Shown in pieces: positions 7,776-15,746 of a stretch of 61,240 bases of DNA (position 1 is the first letter of the stretch; each line of letters begins with the position of its first letter). Position numbers and translations under genes: made by a program. Origin of the DNA: Phycisphaerae bacterium (GTDB lineage Bacteria > Planctomycetota > Phycisphaerae > Tepidisphaerales > Tepidisphaeraceae); NCBI GenBank assembly GCA_025936175.1, contig JAICTV010000004.1, forward strand, positions 1 through 61,240, given 5' to 3'. The notes below the pieces were generated by a model, which did not search any database, was not told the origin of the DNA, and saw only the letters and a program-made list of their open reading frames with translations.

Positions 7776-8996
7776 TTACGGCAGCTCAATGACACGGACA
7801 TTCGCGCCGGCCTCCAGCGCCGGCTCGTTTTCCGGCCGCGCGAGCAAGGCGTTGGCGCGGGCGAGCGAGTAGATGTCCGCCGACGACTTCCATTGCAGCG
7901 GCGTGACGGTGCCGGAGTCAAGGAAAACCGGCTGATAAAACTCGCGCGGCCCGTTTGCGGGAAGCGGATTTGCAAGTTTTGCATCAACCAAACGCTCGTG
8001 CGCGATCCCGCCCGATAGCCGCGCGAGCAGTCGCGACGCGAGACGGACCGTGCAGACGAAGCCGCTGACGGGGTTACCGGGCAAGCCGAACACGTAACGC
8101 ATTGACGAACCGGGTGATCCGTGGGTCGCAAACACGAACGGCTTGCCCGGCTTGATGCGCAGCTTGGTGATCTTCAGTTCCGCGCCCAGCTCGATCAGCG
8201 TGCGCGGGACGAAATCATACTGCCCCATGCTCATCCCGCCGGTGACGAACAGCACGTCGACGCGCATCGCCTTTTCCAGCGCGTCCCTCACGAGTTTGGG
8301 ATCGTCGCGGACGTTTCCGAAATCCGTCACGCCGCACCCGAGGCGGCGGAGGAGCGACGCCAGCATGATGCTGTTGGAGTTTCGGATCTGCGCGCCGCTG
8401 GGCGTCTGATCGAAGGGAACAAGTTCGTCGCCGGTCGAGAGCACCGCCACGTGCAATCGCGCGAACGCCCTGACGCGTGCCGCGCCGACGCTGGCGGCGA
8501 CGGCGAGCTGCGCGGGGCCGAGCAGCGTTCCTTTGTCCAACACGACCGCGCCGCCGCGCACGTCGCTTCCCGTTTTCGCGATGAAGCGGCCCGGCGTCGT
8601 GCCGCGATGGATGCGGGCGCGGTCCCCGCCGACTCGCTCGGCGTCTTCCACCGGAATGACGCCGTCCGCGCCGCCCGGAAGCGGCGCGCCGGTCATGATC
8701 GCGATCGCCTCGCCCGCCGCTAAGTTGCGGGCGGCGGATGATCCCGCGGCGACTTCACCGGCGACGCGCAGCTCGACCGGCGTCGTCGCAACGTCCGCGC
8801 AGCGCACCGCGTACCCGTCCATCAAGCTCTTATCGAACGGCGGATAATCACGATCGGCGACGATCTCGCGCGCCAGGCGCAGCCCGTCGGCAAGATCGAG
8901 CGGCACGTCGATCTCGCGCGGCTGCACCGGCACCGCGTCGATGATCGCGATCGCTTCGGCGACAGAGAGAAGCTGCGACACGTCCGGCTCGCTCAT
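7776..8996 (-). CDS. moeA: Molybdopterin molybdenumtransferase
   Basis: Inserts molybdate into adenylylated molybdopterin to complete molybdenum cofactor in the cytoplasm. MoeA features are clear: PPFDKSLMDGYAVR near 53-66, MTGAPLPGGAD near 99-109, the MPT-binding domain block VTGGMSMGQYDFV near 254-266, and KPGKPFVFA followed by GLPGNPVSGFV near 286-322. Length (406 aa) is typical. No other moa/mob/moe gene is nearby. Confidence 0.93.
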   Translation of the reverse strand: MSEPDVSQLLSVAEAIAIIDAVPVQPREIDVPLDLADGLRLAREIVADRDYPPFDKSLMDGYAVRCADVATTPVELRVAGEVAAGSSAARNLAAGEAIAIMTGAPLPGGADGVIPVEDAERVGGDRARIHRGTTPGRFIAKTGSDVRGGAVVLDKGTLLGPAQLAVAASVGAARVRAFARLHVAVLSTGDELVPFDQTPSGAQIRNSNSIMLASLLRRLGCGVTDFGNVRDDPKLVRDALEKAMRVDVLFVTGGMSMGQYDFVPRTLIELGAELKITKLRIKPGKPFVFATHGSPGSSMRYVFGLPGNPVSGFVCTVRLASRLLARLSGGIAHERLVDAKLANPLPANGPREFYQPVFLDSGTVTPLQWKSSADIYSLARANALLARPENEPALEAGANVRVIELP

Positions 8997-9077
8997 GTCG
9001 TGAGGTTACCCGGCGGACCGGCGCGACGCTCGCACGGCGACGCTTGAGTCGCGCTCTTCCCCGCGCGCACCGCCGGA

Positions 9078-9196
9078 GGGCGACACAAGTGTCGCCCCTG
9101 CAGCTCCTCGCGCGGAATGATCGTAGGGGCGACCCCCCCGTCGCCCCATTTTTCTACGCGCGCCGAAGAGGGCGACGCAGGCGTCGCCCCTACAGC
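9078..9196. repeat. Cluster of three GGGCGAC-type palindromes (family A)
   Basis: Three hairpins in a row: GGGCGACAC-aa-GTGTCGCCC (9078-9097), GGGGCGAC-ccccc-GTCGCCCC (9126-9147) and GGGCGACGC-ag-GCGTCGCCC (9170-9189), the last followed by CTACA. Related copies are at 15652, 46151 and 54355. Confidence 0.85.
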
Positions 9197-9217
9197 GGGC
9201 GGCGGAACCGCGAGCGA

Positions 9218-11131
9218 TCATATCAGCGCTCGGACCGCCTTCGCGATGCCGGCCGGGTCGAGGCCCTGGTACGGCATCTGCTGCCACAAGCCGCCGGGGC
9301 CTTCCTTGTGCGTGCCGACGTTGTCGTAGCGGCCCTTGAAGCCGCGCTTGAGCAACTGGCTGCCGAAGCGGCTGCCGAGCCCCGTCTTCACGTTCCACCC
9401 CTCGGCGACGAGCACAAACGGGGACGCAGCTAGTTTCTTCATCACCTCTTCGTCGTAGAGGTTGATCGTCGGTTTATTGATCAGGCCGACTTTGACGCCC
9501 TGCTCCTGCAGCGTGATCACCGCGTCGAGCGCGCGGTAAACCGTCTCGCCGAACGCGACGACGTACCCGCCGCCCTTCGAGTCGCGAACGATATCGTCCT
9601 TCCCCGGCACGAACTCCTTGCCCTGGAACATCGGCTTGCCCGATTCATCGAGGATGTCCGGCACCGCCGCACGCGTGCTGAAGAGAAATCGCAAACCTTC
9701 GTCGAAGTAAATCTTCTTCACGCACGCGGCGAACTGATGCTGATCGACGGGGAAGTACAGCCGCGTCAGGTCTTCTCCATGGTTCGGCGTCAAGCCGCCG
9801 TCGGCGAACATGGAGTTGATGCCGAAGTGGCACGTGTTGTCCGCCATGTCATCGACGCCGCTGTGGCTGAAATGCGCCAGCACGTTGGCGAAGTTCAGCC
9901 GCGACATCGTGATTTCGCTGACGCACATCTCGAGGAACGCGCTGAACGTGGCGTAGACGCCCTGCTTCCCTTTGACGTACCCGAACCCCGCGGCGGCGGA
10001 AAAATTCCCGCGCTCCATGATGCCGGCTTCGACGAAGATTTCCGGGTGCTTCTTGGCGATGTGGTGCAGCCCTTGCGATCCCATCAAATCGTTGTCGAAG
10101 ACGCGCACCGACGCGAGCCGCTTCTCCTCCGGCATCGCGTCGAGGATCTCGTTGATGATCTTGCCGAAATCGTCGCGGTTTTTGCCGACGCCGGACGATC
10201 CCTTGTACGTGTTGGGGTTCTTGTCCCCCTTTGCGGCTTTGATGATCTCGATCGCCTTGGTGTGCCCGCGCTGCTGAAGGTAGTTGATGGCGACTTCCGG
10301 CTTGAGCACTTCGTGCGCGTGCGCGTGCCCCTCGGCGCCTTCGATGCCCGGCGCCATCTTCCGCATGATCACCAACGCGCGCGGGTTGTTGTCCTTGAAC
10401 GTGCGACACAGACCCGCGTAGAGCGAGGAGATGTCTTCGCCCAGCACCGTTTCGATCTGAAGACCGTATCCCGCCAGCGTGCGCGAGAGGTCGTAGCCGG
10501 CCATGTACTGCTGCGGGTGACCGGAGATCGTGACGTTGTTGTCGTCGATGAGCACCTTGACGCCGAGCTCTTTGCCGACGGCGAGCCGCGCCGCTTCGGC
10601 GTTGTCGCCTTCCATCTGCGAACCGTCCGACCCGAGCAGCACGATGCTCTTGCCCGGGTTGGCCATCGCGATCCCGTTGCAGAACGCCCACATGTGCCCC
10701 AGCCGCCCGGAGCTGAACTCCACGCCCGGCGTCAGGCCCTTTTCCGGATGCCCGGGGAGCTGCTGGTTGTACTCGCGATAGTGCAGCAGTTTTTCCGCAG
10801 GCATGTGCCCGTCGAGGACGCTGAGCAGATACTGCGTCGCGACGCGGTGCCCCGCCTCGTCATAGATCGTCGGGACGATCGGCGCGCCGTTGGCGATGAA
10901 CGCGCGGATGATCATCACTTCGGGCACCGTGTCGTACGCGCCGCCGGTGTGACCGGATAACCCCTTGGCGCCCGCGACCGCCGTGAAGAAGACGATCGCA
11001 TCGCGGCAGAGCTGGATGTTGAACTTCAGCGTCTCCTTCTGCTCGTCGGTGAGCGTGGGAACATTGACGTCGAGTTTCAGCGGTTTAAGCGCCTTGAGAT
11101 CGATGGGAAACGTCGGGTCGGTGTTGCTCAT
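9218..11131 (-). CDS. tkt: Transketolase-like thiamine-diphosphate enzyme
   Basis: Transfers two-carbon ketol units in the pentose phosphate pathway if it is a true transketolase. Seen: LSGHTGGAYDT near 58, the TPP/Mg site GSDGSQMEGDNAEAARLA with the GDN motif near 165-185, DDNNVTISG near 197, and a central pyrimidine-binding domain with VFDNDLMGSQGL and GIMERGNFSAAAGFGYVKG. The C-terminal domain contains PTINLYDEE and LVAEGWNVKTGLGS. At 637 aa it is near the usual length, but several motifs deviate from classical TktA. It starts 150 bases from the divergent MBL-fold gene. Confidence 0.85.
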   Translation of the reverse strand: MSNTDPTFPIDLKALKPLKLDVNVPTLTDEQKETLKFNIQLCRDAIVFFTAVAGAKGLSGHTGGAYDTVPEVMIIRAFIANGAPIVPTIYDEAGHRVATQYLLSVLDGHMPAEKLLHYREYNQQLPGHPEKGLTPGVEFSSGRLGHMWAFCNGIAMANPGKSIVLLGSDGSQMEGDNAEAARLAVGKELGVKVLIDDNNVTISGHPQQYMAGYDLSRTLAGYGLQIETVLGEDISSLYAGLCRTFKDNNPRALVIMRKMAPGIEGAEGHAHAHEVLKPEVAINYLQQRGHTKAIEIIKAAKGDKNPNTYKGSSGVGKNRDDFGKIINEILDAMPEEKRLASVRVFDNDLMGSQGLHHIAKKHPEIFVEAGIMERGNFSAAAGFGYVKGKQGVYATFSAFLEMCVSEITMSRLNFANVLAHFSHSGVDDMADNTCHFGINSMFADGGLTPNHGEDLTRLYFPVDQHQFAACVKKIYFDEGLRFLFSTRAAVPDILDESGKPMFQGKEFVPGKDDIVRDSKGGGYVVAFGETVYRALDAVITLQEQGVKVGLINKPTINLYDEEVMKKLAASPFVLVAEGWNVKTGLGSRFGSQLLKRGFKGRYDNVGTHKEGPGGLWQQMPYQGLDPAGIAKAVRALI

Positions 11132-11208
11132 AAGGGAGGAAAATGATCGTCATCGCGACGTGACCTGCAAGGATGAAAGTGTTGGAGATTCTTGCGGAAG
11201 AGGACGGA

Positions 11209-11223
11209 GCAAAACGGTTTTGC
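11209..11223. promoter_or_regulatory. Perfect 7-1-7 palindrome, possible operator
   Basis: GCAAAAC-g-GTTTTGC is a perfect inverted repeat in the 150-base divergent gap between the transketolase and MBL-fold genes. No regulator is adjacent; operator function is inferred from symmetry and place. Confidence 0.35.
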
Positions 11224-11281
11224 GAAGCGCTTGCGTCTTCGCGACAGAAACTTAGTCTGACGACAGCGACCAAAGACACGG

Positions 11282-12142
11282 ATGTCCCTCGACCTCTGCA
11301 TCCTCGCTTCGGGTTCCTCGGGGAACTGCACGATCGTGCGCGCGCCGTCGGGCGTGATGCTCATCGACGCGGGGCTCGGGCCGCGGACCACCGCCAGGCG
11401 CATGGACGGGACGGGGATCACGCTCCGCGACGTTTGCGCGATTTGTCTCACCCACCTCGACAGCGATCACTTCCGCGCGAGCTGGCTCGGGACGTTGCTC
11501 AACCGCGGCATCCGCGTCTTCTGTCATCGAACCCGCCGGCAGCACGTGATCGAGATGCTCGATCACGAAGCGGTCGAGCCGCTCGTGCACGGGTTCGACG
11601 ACGCGGACTTTCACCCGCTCGACGGTTTGTCCGTCCGCGCCATCCCGCTGGCGCACGATCGCACCGGCTCACACGCGTTTTTGCTCGAAGGCCACGGATG
11701 CAGGATCGGCTACGCGACGGATCTGGGTCGCGTCCCGGGAGATCTGCACGATCATTTCGCGGACTTGGATCTGCTCGCGATGGAGAGCAACTACGACCCG
11801 CGGATGCAGCTTGCCAGCGCCCGCCCCTGGTTTTTGAAGCACCGCATCATGGGCGGAAGCGGGCACCTGTCGAACGAGCAGGCCTTCGAGGCCATCTGCA
11901 AGATTCTGGACCGCGCCCAGGGCAAGCGACGCCGGCTCCCCCGCCACATCGTCCTCCTGCACCGCAGCCGCGAGTGCAACTGCCCCAAGCTGCTGCGCAA
12001 GTTTTTCGAGCGCGATGATCGCATCGCGTCGCGGCTCACGCTCGCCGAGCAGTTGGTGCGGACGGAGTGGCTGAGGGTTCGGGCGGTGAAGCCGCTCGTC
12101 GGTGAACAGCTTGCGCTGGCGTGGCAGCGCCCCTCCGACTGA
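11282..12142 (+). CDS. MBL-fold metallohydrolase (YycJ/WalJ-like)
   Basis: The N-terminus LCILASGSSGNCTIVRA matches YycJ-type MBL proteins, which include 5' exonuclease-like enzymes. The metal motif reads THLDSDH (57-63), so the second His of HxHxDH is Asp60. Later metal-region elements include PLAHDRTGSHAF, YATDLG and SGHLSNEQA, and the C-terminal IVLLHRSRECN. The enzyme may use a different metal set or be altered in activity. It is followed by a family B repeat. Confidence 0.82.
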   Translation: MSLDLCILASGSSGNCTIVRAPSGVMLIDAGLGPRTTARRMDGTGITLRDVCAICLTHLDSDHFRASWLGTLLNRGIRVFCHRTRRQHVIEMLDHEAVEPLVHGFDDADFHPLDGLSVRAIPLAHDRTGSHAFLLEGHGCRIGYATDLGRVPGDLHDHFADLDLLAMESNYDPRMQLASARPWFLKHRIMGGSGHLSNEQAFEAICKILDRAQGKRRRLPRHIVLLHRSRECNCPKLLRKFFERDDRIASRLTLAEQLVRTEWLRVRAVKPLVGEQLALAWQRPSD

Positions 12143-12158
12143 CCGGCGCCATGAAGCG

Positions 12159-12243
12159 TGTCATCCCGAGGTACTCCGAGGGATCTCGGCGTGGTAAAGC
12201 AGTTCGACCCGAGATCCCTTGCGGAGTACCGCTCGGGATGACA
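12159..12243. repeat. Dispersed fold-back repeat, family B
   Basis: The left arm TGTCATCCCGAGGTACTCCG plus AGGGATCTCG is answered by CGAGATCCCTTGCGGAGTAC plus CGCTCGGGATGACA. The copy is nearly perfect and separates the converging ends of the MBL gene and the outer-membrane-like gene. Confidence 0.9.
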
Positions 12244-12275
12244 TCCGGCCGTCTTGCGCAAACACGCCCGCTGGT

Positions 12276-13115
12276 CTAGAACTCAAACCCCGCGATCATC
12301 CGCAGCTTGAAGTCGCCTTCGTCCGCCACGTCTGTGAGCTGAAACGCCGGCGTGACGGTCACGTAGAAGTTTTTCCCGTTCGACCAACTGATCACCGGCC
12401 CGGCGTACACCGTCGTGTCCTCGTAGCGGCTCCAGTTCGCGTAGACGCTTTCGATCTGCGCTTCCGCGCCGACGCGCCATCCGCCGGCGCCGACGTTGTA
12501 GCTGGCGCCGAAGGAGTGACCGAGCACGCCTTCGGTTTCGCTCCCGCCCTTGGGCTCAGCGCCGTCGGCGCCCCCGCCGCCCGCGCCGCCGTCGGAAGAC
12601 GATGACGATCGGAAGACGCCTTCGAGCTCGGTCTCGAGGATCAGGTTGTAGGCAAAGGTCCAATTGCCGACGTCCTTGTGGACCAGGAGCTTGGTCTCGA
12701 ACTCCAGCTCGTGCTCGCCGACGTCGATCTCCTGGTACAGCCCCAGGCCCACCGCGTCCGTTACCGGGTTGCTGAGGTAGACGATCCCCTCGACGCCGAC
12801 GGTGTCGAAGCGCGTGCGGCCGCCGGAGCCATCGTGCTCGTAGAACCAGGTCGGGACGTAGAACGAGAGGTCGAAGTTGTCGGTGACGCCCATCTCGAAC
12901 TCGTGACGGAACTCGACGTGGTTGAAGTCGGAGTCCTCGCTCGTGTGGCCGCTCCAGGTGACGTACTGCTCGTATTCGAAGTTGCCTTTGCCCTCCGGGT
13001 AGGTGTCATAGACGAAGGTGAACGGCCGCGGATCGGCGGCGGCGGTGTGAGCCAGCGACAAAGCGAGCGCGACAGCGGCGACAACGGCCGCCCGAACAGT
13101 GGGACGAGGACCCAT
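12276..13115 (-). CDS. Putative outer-membrane beta-barrel protein, unknown function
   Basis: The chosen start is the ATG at 13115, which has AAGGAA 7 bases upstream and gives a clean signal peptide (GPRPTVRAAVVAAVALALSL, then AHTAAA). The mature part is rich in alternating aromatic and polar strands (EYEQYVTWSG, EFEMGVTDNFDLSFYVPTWF, WRVGAEAQIES) and ends in the aromatic FEF, all typical of outer-membrane barrels. An acidic Gly-rich loop with SSSSSDGGAGGGGADG lies near 190. Substrate unknown. A perfect palindrome 37 bases upstream suggests iron- or metal-type control. Confidence 0.7.
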   Translation of the reverse strand: MGPRPTVRAAVVAAVALALSLAHTAAADPRPFTFVYDTYPEGKGNFEYEQYVTWSGHTSEDSDFNHVEFRHEFEMGVTDNFDLSFYVPTWFYEHDGSGGRTRFDTVGVEGIVYLSNPVTDAVGLGLYQEIDVGEHELEFETKLLVHKDVGNWTFAYNLILETELEGVFRSSSSSDGGAGGGGADGAEPKGGSETEGVLGHSFGASYNVGAGGWRVGAEAQIESVYANWSRYEDTTVYAGPVISWSNGKNFYVTVTPAFQLTDVADEGDFKLRMIAGFEF

Positions 13116-13151
13116 GCCATATTCCTTGCCGGGTAGCGGCACCCGAAGCCA

Positions 13152-13168
13152 TTGAGACTGAGTCTCAA
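13152..13168. promoter_or_regulatory. Perfect 8-1-8 palindrome, Fur-like operator candidate
   Basis: TTGAGACT-g-AGTCTCAA lies 37 bases upstream of the start of the outer-membrane-like gene. The 7-1-7 TGAGACT/AGTCTCA core has the geometry of Fur-family sites (TGATAAT-n-ATTATCA), though the bases differ. Regulator identity is inference. Confidence 0.5.
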
Positions 13169-13308
13169 CATCATGATCCGGCTGTCAAGGGGACCGCGCA
13201 CTCTTTTTCTGCATCAAAAACGAGCAACGCGAATCGGCCCGCGCGGGGGCGTTTTGGCGCTCCCGATGCCTCGAATTTGGAGCATCGGAAGGTTTCCGCG
13301 GCCGCTCG

Positions 13309-13336
13309 TTGCACATTCGTGATCACGCCGCTGCAA
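13309..13336. promoter_or_regulatory. 28-bp two-tier palindrome, operator candidate (copy 1)
   Basis: TTGCA-cattc-GTGATCAC-gccgc-TGCAA: an inner 8-bp palindrome flanked symmetrically by TTGCA/TGCAA. The same architecture recurs at 44283-44310. It ends 31 bases before the ATG at 13368, which carries a strong RBS. Confidence 0.65.
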
Positions 13337-13367
13337 TCGCGCGGGATGGGTAAGGAGGCATTGCGCC

Positions 13368-13625
13368 ATGTATCAGATTGATCGCACCCATCGTGTCCGT
13401 GTCGGCTTCGCGCGCGTTTTGCTCGAGGAGTTCCTCGCCCGCGCGGCACAGAACGAACCCAACCGAAGCCAACGAAAATCGCGCCGAAACCGCGTTTGCC
13501 GCACGCCAACGCGGTTTCACGCCGAAAACAGCCGCGCGCCGGTTGCAAAACGAACCCATTGCGGCGGGGAAAAGCGAACCCATCGCCCGCGGGTCTGGCC
13601 GTTGACCCGTCGCGGTCATGTTGCG
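13368..13625 (+). other. Open in-frame leader before the glycosidase-like gene, with degenerate GAACCCA words
   Basis: TAAGGAGG sits 9 bases before the ATG at 13368, and the frame stays open into the downstream gene. The leader would encode 86 basic residues (start MYQIDRTHRVRVGFARV) ahead of a signal peptide, which is unusual. Bases 13449-13590 contain repeated GAACCCA-type words (ACGAACCCAACC, ACGAACCCATTG, GCGAACCCATCG) typical of intergenic repeats. It is either a separate short peptide, a very long N-terminal extension, or an untranslated leader. Confidence 0.4.
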
Positions 13626-15353
13626 ATGGTGCCGGCCATGCTCCTCTGGCTTCTCCTCGCCCTCGTCCCCGCCCCCGCCCTCTTCGCCGCTCAGCCCGCG
13701 ATCAAGAACGTGATCGTCACCTTCCAGGACGGCACGCAGCAGCGCGTGGATGTGGCGGCGCCGTCGCAGAACGCGACGACGCAGCCCGCATCCACCCGGC
13801 CGGCGACAAAGCCAGTCGATCCCGCCGCCGCCCCGCCCGCGCGGCGGATCGAGCCGTTCCTCGGCGTCAACCTCGAGGCGCTGCGCGACTACGACCGCCA
13901 GTTCATGTTCATCGACGCGATGAAGACGTCGCGGAAATTCGGCAGCGCCAAAACGCCCTACGACGGCAAGGCCACCCTCGGCCCGGACGGCTGGCCCATG
14001 GACGATGCGGGCACGCTGGTCATGACCGATGTGAAGAACGTCAACGGCGTCTACCACTTCTTCGCCAGCGGCAGGTGCGAGCTCTCCACGCTCAACTCGC
14101 CGGCGCGGGTGCAGAACCTCGCGTACGACGCCAAGCGCGATCGCACCTACGCGGAAGTCGTCGTCGCCGCCGAGAGCGACAAGCAAATCACGCTGTCGCT
14201 GGCGTTCAAGAACACCGGCGGCGCGGGCCTGCGCGACATCAAGCTGCTGCGCCCCGGCTACGACAGCGACGCGCAGGTCTTCACCGGCGAATTCCTGCTC
14301 GCGCTGCACCCCTTCGGCGCGATCCGCTTCATGGATTACCTGCGCACGAACAACTCGAAGATCGCCAGGTGGGATGAACGCCCCAAGCAGACGGACGCGC
14401 AGTACTCGACCGAAAAAGGCGGGCCGTACGAAACCGCCATTCAACTGTGCAACTTCGCCGGCAAGGACGCGTGGCTCTGCGTGCCCGCGCTGGCGGATGA
14501 TGACTTCGTCCGCCAGCTCGGCCAGCTCGTGCGCGATCAGCTCCGTCCCGATCTGCACTGCTACGTCGAGTATTCCAACGAAGTCTGGAACGGCCAGTTC
14601 CAGCAATACAAGCAGAACAAGACCGCGGCGCAGCAGGAGGTGGCGGCGGGCGATCAGACGCTCAACGACGGCGGGAAGGACTCCAACGTCGAGTACTGGG
14701 CGCGCAAGCGCATCGCCAAGCGCGCCGTGGAGATCAAGAAACTGCTCGGCGACGACCCGCGCTTCCGCGTGGTCCTCGCCAGCCAGGTCGGATATCAGCC
14801 GCCGGGCGCGGTGCTGAAGATGCAGCTCGAGTACGTGGAGAAGTATTTCGGCCCGCCGAGCCAGTTCTTCTACGCCGTCGCCGGCGCGCCGTACTTCTCA
14901 CCCGGCAAGGACGAAGCCGATCCGGCGAAGAAGAAATGGTTCACCGAGCGCGACGACATCACCCCCGATCAGATCTGCGACCGTTTGCTCGCGCGCACCG
15001 GCACGAGCGCGAACGACAACGTCAAGGCGTTTCACGCGCTGGCGGACAAATATCGCCTGCGCAAGTTCGCCTACGAAGGCGGGCTCGATCTCCAGCAGTT
15101 CAACAAGCACCTCGACGTGAAGATCGCCAGCCAGTACGACCCGCGCGCGGGGAGGGCGGTGGAGGACTACCTGAACAAATGGTACGCCGCCGGCGGGGAC
15201 GCGATGTTCTACTTCGACCTCAGCGGCCGCTACACCAAGAGCGGGTACTGGGGGCTGACAGAAGATATTCGTGATCTCTCGGCGCCCAAGTACCAGGCCG
15301 CCGCGCGGGTCTCGCAGCGGTTAAGCGACACCGCCGCCACCGTCGGCAGGTGA
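13626..15353 (+). CDS. Exported glycosidase-like protein (clan GH-A-type features)
   Basis: The ATG at 13626 yields a signal peptide (AMLLWLLLALVPAPALFAA) and a 575-residue protein. A linker with ATTQPASTRPATKP follows. The catalytic-type segment VEYSNEVWNGQF (NE as acid/base in clan GH-A enzymes) lies near residue 315, preceded by DAWLCVPALADDDFV and followed by the likely nucleophile strand KFAYEGGLDL near 480. A polysaccharide-degrading role is inferred; the family is not assigned. The frame is open upstream to an ATG with a strong RBS at 13368. It ends 48 bases before the promoter of an orphan RNA. Confidence 0.72.
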   Translation: MVPAMLLWLLLALVPAPALFAAQPAIKNVIVTFQDGTQQRVDVAAPSQNATTQPASTRPATKPVDPAAAPPARRIEPFLGVNLEALRDYDRQFMFIDAMKTSRKFGSAKTPYDGKATLGPDGWPMDDAGTLVMTDVKNVNGVYHFFASGRCELSTLNSPARVQNLAYDAKRDRTYAEVVVAAESDKQITLSLAFKNTGGAGLRDIKLLRPGYDSDAQVFTGEFLLALHPFGAIRFMDYLRTNNSKIARWDERPKQTDAQYSTEKGGPYETAIQLCNFAGKDAWLCVPALADDDFVRQLGQLVRDQLRPDLHCYVEYSNEVWNGQFQQYKQNKTAAQQEVAAGDQTLNDGGKDSNVEYWARKRIAKRAVEIKKLLGDDPRFRVVLASQVGYQPPGAVLKMQLEYVEKYFGPPSQFFYAVAGAPYFSPGKDEADPAKKKWFTERDDITPDQICDRLLARTGTSANDNVKAFHALADKYRLRKFAYEGGLDLQQFNKHLDVKIASQYDPRAGRAVEDYLNKWYAAGGDAMFYFDLSGRYTKSGYWGLTEDIRDLSAPKYQAAARVSQRLSDTAATVGR

Positions 15354-15400
15354 GAGCGCTTCTCAATTCATCTTGAGCGACGGACGCGCCGATAAAAGGA

Positions 15401-15428
15401 TTGAATAGTCTCTTTTATGTGCTATAGT
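15401..15428 (+). promoter_or_regulatory. Promoter-like element of orphan RNA 1
   Basis: TTGAAT at 15401-15406, a 16-base spacer and TATAGT at 15423-15428 preceded by TGC (extended -10). The predicted transcription start is near 15435. Confidence 0.6.
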
Positions 15429-15434
15429 CGATTC

Positions 15435-15595
15435 AGTCACCTGCGGCGGTTGCAGAGCGACACCAACGGACCGTTCTTCATCACCCGCCGCCGCTGACTG
15501 ACCATTTGAATGCTGTTTTCGCGCGGGGGGAAAGCAACAGCTTGGGGTTCGTGCCGGAGCGGGTCGATTGCTTCGCCTCGCTCCGGCGTTTTTTT
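15435..15595 (+). ncRNA. Structured orphan RNA 1 with promoter and intrinsic terminator
   Basis: About 160 nt between the end of the glycosidase-like gene and the convergent prmC. Helix 1 joins CAGTCA (15434-15439) and GCGGCGG (15443-15449) to CCGCCGC-TGACTG (15488-15500), with a 3-base bulge. Helix 2 joins GCTGTT (15512-15517) to AACAGC (15536-15541) around a G-rich loop. The transcript ends in GCCGGAGCG (15553-15561), CGCTCCGGC (15579-15587) and seven Ts. No ORF fits inside. I cannot place it in a known RNA class; a 6S-like regulator is possible but unproven. Confidence 0.6.
15553..15595 (+). terminator. Intrinsic terminator of orphan RNA 1
   Basis: A perfect 9-bp stem GCCGGAGCG/CGCTCCGGC, followed after one G by TTTTTTT at 15589-15595. 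Confidence 0.8.
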
Positions 15596-15651
15596 GCGCC
15601 CGCTTTTCGCCATCGGACGGCGCGGTTCAGGCAGACGGCTCTCGCCGTGCC

Positions 15652-15710
15652 TGTAGGGGCGACGCCTGCGTCGCCCACGTCCGCGAAAGGGCGACGCAGG
15701 CGTCGCCCTT
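15652..15710. repeat. Two family A palindromes
   Basis: GGGGCGACGC-ct-GCGTCGCCC (15656-15676) and GGGCGACGC-ag-GCGTCGCCC (15689-15708) are inverted copies of the same unit, 37 bases before the prmC stop. Confidence 0.85.
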
Positions 15711-15746
15711 ACCGCAGCGATGTGTCGTGATGATTCAGGCGCCGTA

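Noticed and set aside
9737-10960. 407-codon plus-strand frame
   Set aside because: Antisense to the well-supported transketolase-like gene.
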